Assembly: GCA_046342195.1 (NCBI GenBank)
Contig: JBKDQE010000018.1
Location: 48,846-112,845, forward strand
Direction: 5' to 3'
Origin: CANHBY01 sp046342195
Lineage (GTDB): Bacteria > Pseudomonadota > Gammaproteobacteria > Burkholderiales > Burkholderiaceae_C
Length of the DNA stretch: 64,000 nucleotides
The position numbers and the translations under genes are program-made. Position 1 is the first letter of the stretch; every line of letters begins with the position of its first letter. This document shows positions 34,805 to 43,374 of the stretch, piece by piece. The notes beneath the pieces were generated by a model. The model worked only from the letters and a program-made list of their open reading frames with translations, was not told the DNA's origin and searched no databases.

Positions 34805-35577
34805 GATGTAGTGTGTCGTTCTAGGGCTTGCATATCTAACATGATCTGGCGCGTGCGCAAATGGTCAAACCCCAGATGATAATGAAGCACGCCGCGTAAC
34901 GCCATTTTCAGTGGCGAAAGAGCCAAGGTACAGGTCTGCATAATCGCATTGAAGTCGCCAGTCAAAAAGGCAGACTGAAGGCCTATCAGTATGGCACCAG
35001 GTAGCGCCTCCTCATCTTGACATGAGTCTTGAAGCTGCACTACACCACAATCAGCCGAAAGCAAATAAAGTATATGCGGCTCAACGGGTTTTTGTGTATC
35101 TGTGCACAAACTCAAATTTGGCAGAACTCCCAGATCTTGCAACAAACACAGTTCGAACGCCCTGAGAACTGCAGGAACGCGAACCTCGGGAGCTTGGGCC
35201 AAAGTGCATAAAGCACTCTGGTAAGCATCAAACAGTCCGGGATGCGGCTCTTGATGCATCAAAATTTTCATCAACAATTCATTCAGATAAAACCCGCTGA
35301 ACAGGGACGCCCCGCTCAAAATGCCCGCACCGCCTATCCACTCCGCACTGCGCAAAGTTTGAAGCACAAAAAGGTCATTGTCGCCCCGAGTTGATCGACG
35401 AGTCATGGCAACATGAATTTTCTGAAAAGGCAGCAATACTGATCGAAGCTGCGAATGCGGGCGTTTGGCGCCCTTGGCCACAGCGGTTAAACGGCCTGTT
35501 TCCCGGGTGAATAAATCCAAAATCAGACTGGATTCACTCCAATGATGATGATGCAGAACAAAGGCAGTCCAAGCCAT
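34801..35577 (-). CDS. recO: DNA repair protein RecO
   Basis: A 258-residue recombination mediator that helps RecR load RecA on SSB-coated DNA. An N-terminal OB fold (residues about 1-80, FVLHHHHWSESSLILDLFTRETG) precedes the helical C-terminal domain (FYLNELLMKILMHQEPHPGLFDAY). The C-terminal zinc cysteines are not visible, as in many proteobacterial RecO proteins. It heads the recO-pdxJ-acpS-nagZ operon. The usual upstream partners lepB-rnc-era are missing; the pilE-like gene lies 38 bases upstream on the same strand. Confidence 0.93.
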   Translation of the reverse strand: MAWTAFVLHHHHWSESSLILDLFTRETGRLTAVAKGAKRPHSQLRSVLLPFQKIHVAMTRRSTRGDNDLFVLQTLRSAEWIGGAGILSGASLFSGFYLNELLMKILMHQEPHPGLFDAYQSALCTLAQAPEVRVPAVLRAFELCLLQDLGVLPNLSLCTDTQKPVEPHILYLLSADCGVVQLQDSCQDEEALPGAILIGLQSAFLTGDFNAIMQTCTLALSPLKMALRGVLHYHLGFDHLRTRQIMLDMQALERHTTS

Positions 35578-35615
35578 TTACCATTGATACCTACGTATGG
35601 TTTCTTGAGGACGAT

Positions 35616-36050
35616 CTACTTACCCCAGCAGTAATCAATTGTCTTGGAGCCTGTTTTACTTCTGATGGCGGATTGAGTCAAACCGAAGCTTCCACAATTT
35701 TCATCCTGAAACCCATTAGGAATTGCAATTAAGGAAAATTCGTTGGCCGTCAGAACTGCTGCAGAAACTTGATAATACCGATTCTCCGACCAATCAAGAC
35801 CAGCACTCTGTAATGTATCTGCAGCACTGGGATAGGCTCCAGCGACAGTAGCTGCTTTCTCAAGCCATTGAGATGCCCTTTGTAATGCAGCTTTAGCCTC
35901 GGCTCTTCGACCCTGCAAAACAAACTCTGTATATGACGGATAAGCAATCGCAGCCAAAATACCCAGCACAGCAACAACAATTATCAGCTCAATCAAAGTA
36001 AGTCCTTGAGAGCCTTTGAAAAAGCTGCATGGCTTCTTCATTTTCATCAT
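35616..36050 (-). CDS. pilE: Type IV pilin-like minor pilin PilE
   Basis: A 144-residue type IV prepilin. The leader ends in GSQG and is cleaved before LTLIELIIVVAVLGILAAIA, with the glutamate at +5 intact and leucine in place of the usual phenylalanine at +1. The C-terminal part has two cysteines (ENCGSFG and DYCWGK) that can form the D-region disulfide. ATG 36050 is chosen because AGGAA lies four bases upstream; ATGs at 36080 and 36047 are less favoured. It is last in the minor-pilin operon, 91 AT-rich bases after pilY1. Confidence 0.9.
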   Translation of the reverse strand: MMKMKKPCSFFKGSQGLTLIELIIVVAVLGILAAIAYPSYTEFVLQGRRAEAKAALQRASQWLEKAATVAGAYPSAADTLQSAGLDWSENRYYQVSAAVLTANEFSLIAIPNGFQDENCGSFGLTQSAIRSKTGSKTIDYCWGK

Positions 36051-36171
36051 CAAATTCCTGTTTTTTAGAAAAAATTTCAAAATATCGATTCACCATCGAT
36101 AAATTTATGCATTATTTTTATGCATTATAATAATAAATATTAATAAACTTTTCAATAGAAAATTTATCAAT

Positions 36172-39100
36172 TTACTGAAGCTGGCGCCATCCGATCCCGA
36201 CACTGTTGTTTAAAATTCCGAATTGTAATTGTCCAGAAGCACCTCCTGCTTTTTCATAACCACCACAATTATCAGTATTACATTTTAGATCTGAAGTAGA
36301 AGAACCAGGCTTGGTTGGAACCAGCGTAAAACGCTGCTCACCCAATTTTCCTTTGGTATTGAGCAACATCACAGGATCTGCGCCCACATAAATCCGACTA
36401 GCTTTGGTAATATCATTAGAGTCTAATAAACCATCACCATTCGTGTCAAATAGGGGGCGCTGTATATAAGGCAAACCCGTAATAGCATCCAGAAATAATC
36501 CATAATGAGCCGATTTCACCTTGTAATCGCAGGTTTCCTCTTCAGTGGCGCTATTTTTCGTGGGCTGAACGCTTGGAATGTAAACTAAACTCTTTAGCAC
36601 AATGGTACTGTTTTCAAGTACTCGCTCACCTGTCGATGGCAGGTCAAAAAACCAGCCACGCTGATTTGTTCCTGCCCCAGTGTAATTGACAGATACTGCG
36701 CTATCAGTAGTCGCAAAACTACCTCGAGATGGTGAAGAAATAACATTTTCCACCTTCCTTTGTAGCAACTCAGAGCGACAGTCAGTACCGGAGCCACAAC
36801 CAATGATCGTCCCGTCTATTAATTTCATTTCAATGATTGATCCATCGGCATTACGATTGATAGTCACCTTACTGTTGTCCCAAACAGAATAAATTGTTTG
36901 ATTTTCAGTGCTACTCGGGTCATTCGGTGTCAAATTACGTCCAGTTCCAAAAACCAAATTCAAACCCCCTGCACCATTATTTACATATGTTGGTGCAGTG
37001 GTAATTGGCTGCACTACATTTGTGGCTGATCGTGCCACAAAAATTGGTTTACCATTAAAAGACACTTTCCAGCGAGAAGGCGATGTATCAGAAAGATCAA
37101 ATTTCCAGAGTTGACCTTTTAAGTCGCCTGCATAAACCACATCAGTGGTTCTATTTCCATCCAGATCAATGGCCGTCGGAGTAGATAAGCCATTAGCTCC
37201 ATCTACAACTGAGTCTGCCTCAATTTTAATCAGCTCACGGCCATGATCCAGAAATTGAATCAATAAGGAAGCTTTTTCAGTGGCGCTGTTGACCCCATTA
37301 CCTAATAAAATGGCCCAACGACCATTGTTAAGTTTAGTTATCTGTGTAATCCGATTGGGGTTTCCAGTCGCCTTTGCTGCTGGAGTAACAATATAACCAA
37401 TATCTTCCCATTGAGCTGCTGGAAGTAAACCTACCGAATCTGAAGGTGTAAAATTGTCAGTTTTATCAAATAAAATATTATCTAAAGCATCGTCAGGATC
37501 TAAGCTAGCCCATGAACCAGGGTTTGTAATATCGATCGCGAAAAATCCACGACCTCCTAGACCCATGGAGCCCACCAACACAGTTTTCCATGAGCCGCCT
37601 GAACTGATTTGATAATCACCAGAAAATGGTGACCCATCGACAAAATAACGATGGACATAGGATGGGTTTGTCAGAGAAATAATGCCATTCTGATCTCCAG
37701 TAAAAGCCCCCCGAGGAATATATGAAAATCGCTCATTGCCGTTCATGGAAAATCCGTGCAGCATACCATCATTGGCTCCTACATAAACCATTTCTTGTCG
37801 ATTTATATTTGCTTTTCTAAAAGAAATATAACTATCATCTGTATAACCCATGTTTGGAGTAGAGACAGCCCAAGGCGAAGAATTTACAATATCTCCAAGT
37901 AGATTGTTACGTTTGCGAAAAAGTAACCCTTCCTGACTTCGATCCCCACGCAAAAAACCAACACGGTCAACCCCAACAGATTCATCTTGAGTAGCCTTGA
38001 AGTATTCTTTTTGACTGGAATTAAGTTTGCTCCATTCAAAATGAACAGCTTTATTTTTTTCTGAGTCAAAAGTATAAATACGACGATTTTCTGGCGAAAT
38101 GTTTTCGAGTCTCTGGGAAGCTGACCATATGGGAGTTGAATCCAGAACCCCTGTACCCATAATTGGGTAAGCGAGTAAATCTCCGCTCCAATTGGCAGGG
38201 TTAAAAGAAGCTACAAACGCAAGTGAGCTTGAGCGAATTGTTTGAGTATTTGATATGGCACGCGAAACATAACTTGTGTCATCTCGAAAGATTTCGTTGA
38301 TGACTGTCTTAAAAGCCATCTGTAAAGTTGTTTCATTGCTTGCAGGAAGAAATTCTCCGCGCCCATTGATCGCCATGTGCCACAGTTCTTGACGTCTTGG
38401 TATATTTTTAGGCCCCTCATAATCAGTTATTGATGAATCAAGAGGATTACTCCATTTAATAGATCCATTAAAAAGATTATTAACATCTTGACCTGAAAGA
38501 GTTTCCCCTCCCCATTGAGGACGATTATTTTCAAAATTAGTAACTGGACCAAAGCCAATAGTATAAGTTGAAATGCCTTGCCAAGTCATTGGGTTGTTTC
38601 TAGGGTTCCAATAAGGGTTGACAGCTATCGCACCATATGATTCTGAAGTTGTTCTTTTAATAATTGGCTTCACATTGTTTGGAATCGCTGAATAATCAGT
38701 GGCCCACATCATAAAAGCCCAATCTGATTGGGTCGCTTTGAGGGTTCCGCTATGCAATCCTGGGATGCCAGCAGTCACTTGGGGCTCATAATCATCTCGA
38801 TATATATTAGTTTGAGGCTGAGTAGAACCATAGGGGTCAAACAATACCCCATCAGGAAGTAGCAGTGGCTTTCCATCTGCGTTTCCGGGGAGTGCTTCAT
38901 TAATGCCTGGGCTATTATAATTCCACGCACCATCGGTCATCAAAATATGATAGGTACGTCGGCAGCTCAATATTTCGCCTAAATTTGAATCTCCTGGCTT
39001 TGCTAAAAATGGATCCCATATGCCAGAAGCATTTTTCATATAGTCATCGACATAATAAATAGACCCATGAGTTGGGGTTGGTCCACCCCATAAAGGAATC

Positions 39101-39561
39101 AGATTATTTACCCAAGTTGAGAAGCCTTGGCGATGTGCTCCAGAGAACCGCATCAATCGATTTTCTGGACAATTCGGAGATCCTGTTGGCTTAGACGCGG
39201 CTGGTCCAAAACCCCGACATTGATGAATAGCTTGAAAACCTAGTCGAATAGAATTTTCTGGAATAACGCCCGGATTCAAAAAAATATTTTTCAAAGCTTG
39301 TTGCAGATAAAACATTCGATTCTGCTGGCCCGCTGGAGGATAATCGTCATAATAGGGCGAAAAAGACATGCTGCCTGAGTCATCCACTGTAAGAAAAATA
39401 TTTGGTGCCGGCTGTTTCCCTCCTGCAGACTGGGGTTGAGTAGACAGTAATATTGGGGCAGCATGTCCAAATGAAGTCACCATGAGTGCCGCCCATACGA
39501 TCAATCGAAGTTTTTTTTGATGAACCCAATACTTTTTTTCATTTAATTTTTTTTGATTCAT
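36172..39561 (-). CDS. pilY1: Type IV pilus tip adhesin/assembly protein PilY1
   Basis: A 1129-residue secreted, pilus-associated protein. Signal peptide residues about 1-34 precede a von Willebrand A-like region with a MIDAS motif, TVDDSGSMSFS. The C-terminal third is a PilY1-type beta-propeller (VYVGANDGMLHGFS, YAGDLKGQLWKFDLS). A calcium-loop candidate DTNGDGLLDSNDIT lies near the end. GGAG seven bases before the ATG supports the start. Base composition is visibly AT-richer than in flanking genes. By analogy it primes pilus assembly with the minor pilins and mediates adhesion or surface sensing. Confidence 0.93.
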   Translation of the reverse strand: MNQKKLNEKKYWVHQKKLRLIVWAALMVTSFGHAAPILLSTQPQSAGGKQPAPNIFLTVDDSGSMSFSPYYDDYPPAGQQNRMFYLQQALKNIFLNPGVIPENSIRLGFQAIHQCRGFGPAASKPTGSPNCPENRLMRFSGAHRQGFSTWVNNLIPLWGGPTPTHGSIYYVDDYMKNASGIWDPFLAKPGDSNLGEILSCRRTYHILMTDGAWNYNSPGINEALPGNADGKPLLLPDGVLFDPYGSTQPQTNIYRDDYEPQVTAGIPGLHSGTLKATQSDWAFMMWATDYSAIPNNVKPIIKRTTSESYGAIAVNPYWNPRNNPMTWQGISTYTIGFGPVTNFENNRPQWGGETLSGQDVNNLFNGSIKWSNPLDSSITDYEGPKNIPRRQELWHMAINGRGEFLPASNETTLQMAFKTVINEIFRDDTSYVSRAISNTQTIRSSSLAFVASFNPANWSGDLLAYPIMGTGVLDSTPIWSASQRLENISPENRRIYTFDSEKNKAVHFEWSKLNSSQKEYFKATQDESVGVDRVGFLRGDRSQEGLLFRKRNNLLGDIVNSSPWAVSTPNMGYTDDSYISFRKANINRQEMVYVGANDGMLHGFSMNGNERFSYIPRGAFTGDQNGIISLTNPSYVHRYFVDGSPFSGDYQISSGGSWKTVLVGSMGLGGRGFFAIDITNPGSWASLDPDDALDNILFDKTDNFTPSDSVGLLPAAQWEDIGYIVTPAAKATGNPNRITQITKLNNGRWAILLGNGVNSATEKASLLIQFLDHGRELIKIEADSVVDGANGLSTPTAIDLDGNRTTDVVYAGDLKGQLWKFDLSDTSPSRWKVSFNGKPIFVARSATNVVQPITTAPTYVNNGAGGLNLVFGTGRNLTPNDPSSTENQTIYSVWDNSKVTINRNADGSIIEMKLIDGTIIGCGSGTDCRSELLQRKVENVISSPSRGSFATTDSAVSVNYTGAGTNQRGWFFDLPSTGERVLENSTIVLKSLVYIPSVQPTKNSATEEETCDYKVKSAHYGLFLDAITGLPYIQRPLFDTNGDGLLDSNDITKASRIYVGADPVMLLNTKGKLGEQRFTLVPTKPGSSTSDLKCNTDNCGGYEKAGGASGQLQFGILNNSVGIGWRQLQ

Positions 39562-39638
39562 ATTTTACTCCAATTAAAAAAACAATCTAAATCCCTTGAG
39601 CTTTTGTCGAGGCGAAATACTTGATAAGATTTATATTG

Positions 39639-39804
39639 GGGAACCTCTGAAAAACCCATCGTGGATGAGCGTTCCTTTGCGGGATGGCTGATGCAAGGCG
39701 GATTTTATAGCCTGTAGCAGGTGCTACAGCCAAAAAACCAACGCAGCAAACCTGGTCTGGGAAAGGATACGATCACCCGCGATGGGTTTTGCAGAGGTTC
39801 CTTA
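39639..39804. mobile_element. Miniature inverted-repeat element, copy 1
   Basis: GGAACCTCTGAAAAACCC on the left and its complement GGGTTTTGCAGAGGTTCC on the right bound about 165 bp with no gene. The terminal repeats extend about 28 bp with few mismatches. The whole sequence aligns, reversed, with 63440-63605, including the internal GTGGATGAGCG and GGGAAAGGAT segments. It lies between pilY1 and pilX, and the pilX stop (39802-39804) sits on its right edge. Confidence 0.75.
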
Positions 39805-40554
39805 AATATTTGGACACCGCCGAACCTCAGCCAATCCCCCTGGACTAAGAACAAAAACTTCTTGCACAACAGCAGGCTTACCGGCACGGGCCATAGCAAT
39901 CGCAGTAATACGAAATAAATAATTGGCATCAGATGATGAGTTAATACATTCTTGGGCCCAAGCAGCATTTGGTTTATCTGCATACAATATTTCGATCCAA
40001 TATTTAGCCCCTTGGACATTCTGAGGAGGAGGAACCGCCACATTCGGATCTTCAATAAGTCTTGGATTGGCATTTTTGTCGGGCATAGAAGAAAAGCCTC
40101 GCCCTGTATACTGCCCATATTTGGCACCGACATCCCAATAAGCTTTGAGCTTATCAGCCTTATTCCAAAATACATTCTCAGGATTACCAAACACAAGCTC
40201 TTTGAGATCTGTGCAAACGGCATCTTTACATTTAAGATCACTGGGCAACCCATCAACCTGAGTAAGCAGATTGCCTATTTGATCTGGATCATTGACATTG
40301 ATTTGATAACCCTCAGCCCTCTTAGTGAAATCCGTCGATCCCATGGTAATGTCGATCTGAGCATCAACTAATAAAGCCTGAGCGGCTTCAAGTGCGCGTT
40401 GGTAGTCAGTATCATTTCCAGCACGAACCTCATTGAGGTAAGCTAACCGTCCTGATGTCAAAGCCAAAAGAATCGATAAAAGGGTAATGACCATCACTGT
40501 GATAAGTGAAATACCCTTCTGTTGCGAGATGTAAGAATTTTTTTGTGCTGCCAT
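39802..40554 (-). CDS. pilX: Minor pilin assembly protein PilX
   Basis: A 250-residue pilin-like protein. The leader ends QQKG before ISLITVMVITLLSILLALTS; position +5 is threonine-valine rather than glutamate, consistent with PilX relatives that tolerate loss of Glu5. The C-terminal part contains paired cysteines (LKCKDAVC) and ends GLAEVRRCPNI. Its TAA stop coincides with the outer edge of a miniature inverted-repeat element, so the C-terminus may have been altered by that insertion, though I cannot see the pre-insertion form. It sits between pilW and pilY1 in the operon. Confidence 0.87.
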   Translation of the reverse strand: MAAQKNSYISQQKGISLITVMVITLLSILLALTSGRLAYLNEVRAGNDTDYQRALEAAQALLVDAQIDITMGSTDFTKRAEGYQINVNDPDQIGNLLTQVDGLPSDLKCKDAVCTDLKELVFGNPENVFWNKADKLKAYWDVGAKYGQYTGRGFSSMPDKNANPRLIEDPNVAVPPPQNVQGAKYWIEILYADKPNAAWAQECINSSSDANYLFRITAIAMARAGKPAVVQEVFVLSPGGLAEVRRCPNI

Positions 40555-40567
40555 TTTTAGGCTTAAA

Positions 40568-41455
40568 TTACAAATTTGTTAAGCGATTACGAATCTGAAT
40601 AGTTTGACGAACAACAGATCTCATGTATCCATCGTGATTCGCAGAGGCATTTTTACAATTTTCGTAAACCCCTGAAAGAATATTAGATGAATACTTAATT
40701 TCACCCCTGACTTGCAAGCAAAGATCAACCGCCACGACAGCATTCCAGTCAAGACCAGGAAATGCAGTGACCCATTGAACACCTGAACCGGAATTGTTAT
40801 CTAGCAAATACATGACTTGAAAATCTTCTACATTGTTCGCGAGAATTTTTTCTTCGTCATCTGTGGCGCCAACACATATCAAATTATTATTGTCAATATA
40901 AAAAAAGCTTCTCATGAGGGCGGCATGATTTGGAATAGCGTTGCCCTGACAATCACGGGTAACTTGATCAGCGCGATGAGCAGCCCAAACCGTCAGGGAG
41001 TCCGACTGGTTCCACTTATCGCCTTCAGTTCCTCGCAAAACAGCCGTAGGGGTTGGGGGTTCGCAACATAAAGGACTCTGGGGAGGATCATCTAGAAGAT
41101 AGGTGTTGGGAACACCCGTAGGCCTGAATTCCAAAACACCAGCATGGCGAACGTGATAACTCAGAATTCGCAATAAATTATTGGCTTGGTTTGTTAAAAC
41201 CGAGGAATCAGTAATTGTGGTACTGGTATTTTTATTCAAAATCAAGGTACCCACGGCAGCAGTCACTACCATTAATCCAACAGCCAGACCTACCATCAAC
41301 TCTAAGAGATTCACCCCTTTCTGAATGAGCGGTATACTTGATGATTGAACTTTCCATGCATCAGCACACCGGAAAAAAAAACCAGAGCAGTTGATCTGCC
41401 TTAGGGGGTAATGAATGAAGGATAAGCGGGATAATGGAAAACGCATTTTGATCAT
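40568..41455 (-). CDS. pilW: Minor pilin assembly protein PilW
   Basis: A 295-residue PilW-family prepilin. The processing site is LIQKG followed by VNLLELMVGLAVGLMVVTAA, with glutamate at +5. The leader before it is about 47 residues, far longer than the usual 6-20, and no in-frame ATG, GTG or TTG with a ribosome site was seen closer to the cleavage site. The start overlaps the pilV stop by one base. PilW forms the tip complex with PilV, PilX, FimT and PilY1. Confidence 0.88.
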   Translation of the reverse strand: MIKMRFPLSRLSFIHYPLRQINCSGFFFRCADAWKVQSSSIPLIQKGVNLLELMVGLAVGLMVVTAAVGTLILNKNTSTTITDSSVLTNQANNLLRILSYHVRHAGVLEFRPTGVPNTYLLDDPPQSPLCCEPPTPTAVLRGTEGDKWNQSDSLTVWAAHRADQVTRDCQGNAIPNHAALMRSFFYIDNNNLICVGATDDEEKILANNVEDFQVMYLLDNNSGSGVQWVTAFPGLDWNAVVAVDLCLQVRGEIKYSSNILSGVYENCKNASANHDGYMRSVVRQTIQIRNRLTNL

Positions 41456-42120
41456 CAGGGCTGACTATAAGCAACATGGCAAACCATATTGGCCGGGCAA
41501 ATGGCACCACCAGGAACATCCACGTTGAGCCACTGGAATCGAGCGGATGTTTTTTGGTTATTCTTCTGATAAGAATCATCAATGGCAACATCGGTGAGGC
41601 GAATTGGCCAAGCCACCATCACGCCTATTTGCCCAGGATCTGAGGGGGAAATGAAAGTAGTCGCTCGGCCACCATCAAGCATTCTCGATACACGCTCACG
41701 CCATTGCCATAAATCAAATGCACTCTGCTGTTGAGGTGAACAAAAAATCTTGTCACAGCGGTCAGAATCAATGGGGGGCGGATTGGTAGCCGGCCATTGA
41801 TTAACACCAATCACATAGCTACTAATATTTGAAATACCTCCACGATTTGCTTTGATGCGTTCAAATAAATCATCTGCGATTCGAGCTGCAATCACACGCT
41901 GAGTGGCGTTTTTATTATCAGACATAGACTTTATTTGTATCCCAAGCATACCTAAAATACCAAACGCCAAGACTACAAGAGAAACCAAGGCTTCGATCAA
42001 AGACGTGCCACGCTCTAAAAAAAATGGGGCGCTAATACGTAATTTTTTTACGCACTGATTCAGAGGTTGTGGAGATCCACCGATTGAAGATTGAAAAGAA
42101 ATAGAAGACATCATGGGCAT
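41455..42120 (-). CDS. pilV: Minor pilin PilV
   Basis: A 221-residue minor prepilin. The cleavage site is LERG followed by TSLIEALVSLVVLAFGILGMLG, a typical PilV sequence with glutamate at +5. The leader is unusually long at about 38 residues. The start overlaps fimT by ten bases. The C-terminal half has the PilV-like ending NMVCHVAYSQP. Expected role: part of the pilus-tip priming complex. Whether the extended leader is real or translation begins at an unrecognised internal start is open. Confidence 0.87.
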   Translation of the reverse strand: MPMMSSISFQSSIGGSPQPLNQCVKKLRISAPFFLERGTSLIEALVSLVVLAFGILGMLGIQIKSMSDNKNATQRVIAARIADDLFERIKANRGGISNISSYVIGVNQWPATNPPPIDSDRCDKIFCSPQQQSAFDLWQWRERVSRMLDGGRATTFISPSDPGQIGVMVAWPIRLTDVAIDDSYQKNNQKTSARFQWLNVDVPGGAICPANMVCHVAYSQP

Positions 42121-42677
42121 GATGAATTAAAATGATTTAATTTGATAGTGTACACACGGCCTGTGGACTCCATACATACTGCGCGCGTAGCAGATTCAAA
42201 ATTCTCTTTACTTTGAACAAACGAGAGCCTTGATACCTGTGCAGATTTTCCCCAACGATCGAAAGAAATTTTATTGGTGTCAGCCGGAATCATCATGGAT
42301 GTATTGAGCAACCTGACCCCCTTAGGAATAGACATTTCATCGAGCACTAATTCATAACTGCCGTTTTTATCTGCATCGGCCATTAACCTAAGACCACATG
42401 ACCAATCATTGTTGTTATTGCATGAATTACTGCCAGTGATGCCATCAAATTTCTCAAGCTGAATAAAGCCTCCGCGCCTCAGTGACTCTGTTTGTGCTTT
42501 CAAAAGCAAAGCGTTGAGCTGCCTCGCTGCAGTCTCGGTTTGATTTTTTGCTATCAGCTCAGAAAAAGTGGGGTAAGTCAATCCGGCCAGAATGGCGACA
42601 ATTGCTACCACAACCATCAACTCTAAAAGTGAAAAACCAAGCAAAGTAGTAGGATTTTTTTTTGTGTACGAATTCAT
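42111..42677 (-). CDS. fimT: Type IV pilus minor pilin FimT (GspH family)
   Basis: A 188-residue GspH/FimT pseudopilin. The short leader ends LLG before FSLLELMVVVAIVAILAG, with phenylalanine at +1 and glutamate at +5. The C-terminal GspH domain has a disulfide candidate pair (NSCNNNNDWSCG) and ends in FNSSCP. It is the first gene of the fimT-pilV-pilW-pilX-pilY1-pilE operon on the minus strand. The operon promoter should lie in 42680-42910, where I see no clear consensus. Confidence 0.9.
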   Translation of the reverse strand: MNSYTKKNPTTLLGFSLLELMVVVAIVAILAGLTYPTFSELIAKNQTETAARQLNALLLKAQTESLRRGGFIQLEKFDGITGSNSCNNNNDWSCGLRLMADADKNGSYELVLDEMSIPKGVRLLNTSMMIPADTNKISFDRWGKSAQVSRLSFVQSKENFESATRAVCMESTGRVYTIKLNHFNSSCP

Positions 42678-42916
42678 AACCAGCCAGTTTGCCTCATTTT
42701 GCGCTGGGGCAAAGCCTTACCAGACAAATGGACTGCCAAGTGTGATGAACGGCTCAATTGACCAATCTGGATTAAACGCGCCCGGCTTTGTTGTGCAACT
42801 CAAAATCAGTGTCCAATGGTGGTCGCCGCTCCACTGTGTCCAGATGCCCCGCCCAAGCCTGTTCTCAACCACACCGGGGCCTTGTCGCAAAGTCAAACTC
42901 AACAGACATGGGATGC

Positions 42917-42936
42917 TTAGGGAACCTCTGCAAAAC
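42917..42936 (+). repeat. Solo copy of the GGAACCTCTGCAAAA end
   Basis: TTAGGGAACCTCTGCAAAAC matches the terminal repeat of the miniature elements at 39639 and 63440. A perfect 14-base inverted match, TTAGGGAACCTCTG, lies at 45479-45492, so the two bracket groESL. The unit runs straight into the IS5-type transposase remnant. Confidence 0.65.
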
Positions 42937-43165
42937 GGTATCGCCGCATTAGAAAAAACCTGCTGGCGGTCTCATTTGCCGCGGGCAGGGGCGAACCATG
43001 ACATGCCTTTGTCGAGCCTGATGGTCAGCAGGCCCGGGCCTTGAGTGCCGCGTTGTAGGCTGCCCGGTTCATGTTTTGGTAGCGCCCTTGGGCGCTTTTG
43101 GATTGACTCATGTTTCGAGCTTGTCCGTCTTTGAGAGGACTTTGTGCAACAAAGCCAGGACCCTC
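42937..43165 (-). pseudogene. Truncated IS5-type transposase remnant
   Basis: From an ATG at 43111 the minus strand reads MSQSKSAQGRYQNMNRAAYN, then ALKAR, and after one frameshift LLTIRLDKGMSWFAPARGK, a stop, then VFSNAAIPFC. This is the N-terminal region of IS5-family transposases in order, with one frameshift and one nonsense change. GGGTCCTGGCTTTGTTGC (minus strand, ending about 43165) resembles the element's 5' end. Coding stops where the GCAGAGGTTCC repeat begins. With the unexplained 42680-42915 stretch, this fills most of the 700-base fimT-groES gap. Confidence 0.7.
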
Positions 43166-43194
43166 CCGAAAGCAACTTTTTCTGAGCTGCCCTC

Positions 43195-43222
43195 TTGAAA
43201 CCTGAAGTCTGCACCCTATACT
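43195..43222 (+). promoter_or_regulatory. groESL promoter (sigma-70 and sigma-32-like)
   Basis: TTGAAA (43195-43200) and TATACT (43217-43222) are 16 bases apart, a good sigma-70 promoter. The overlapping CTTGAAA followed by CCCTATACT also resembles the heat-shock sigma-32 consensus. It ends nine bases before the CIRCE operator, so HrcA binding would block it. Confidence 0.65.
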
Positions 43223-43230
43223 AATAGCTG

Positions 43231-43257
43231 CTAGCACTCTTCACGCTTGAGTGCTAA
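43231..43257 (+). promoter_or_regulatory. CIRCE operator (HrcA binding site)
   Basis: CTAGCACTC, nine bases, GAGTGCTAA: the canonical CIRCE inverted repeat (TTAGCACTC-N9-GAGTGCTAA) with one mismatch. It lies just downstream of the groESL promoter, about 118 bases before groES, where HrcA represses chaperonin genes at normal temperature. Confidence 0.93.
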
Positions 43258-43374
43258 TGGCGTTCCTGCCCAAGTAGTGAGCAGGTCTGCGTCGCCAACG
43301 GGAGCATGCTCTTCAAAACTTGGCTCGCTCCAACTGGCTTTTTAGATCAATCTTTCATCCATTTAGGAGATGCT

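Noticed and set aside
42717..42902. 61-codon minus-strand frame next to the repeat end
   Set aside because: No family recognised and no clear ribosome site; may be part of old mobile DNA but cannot be supported.
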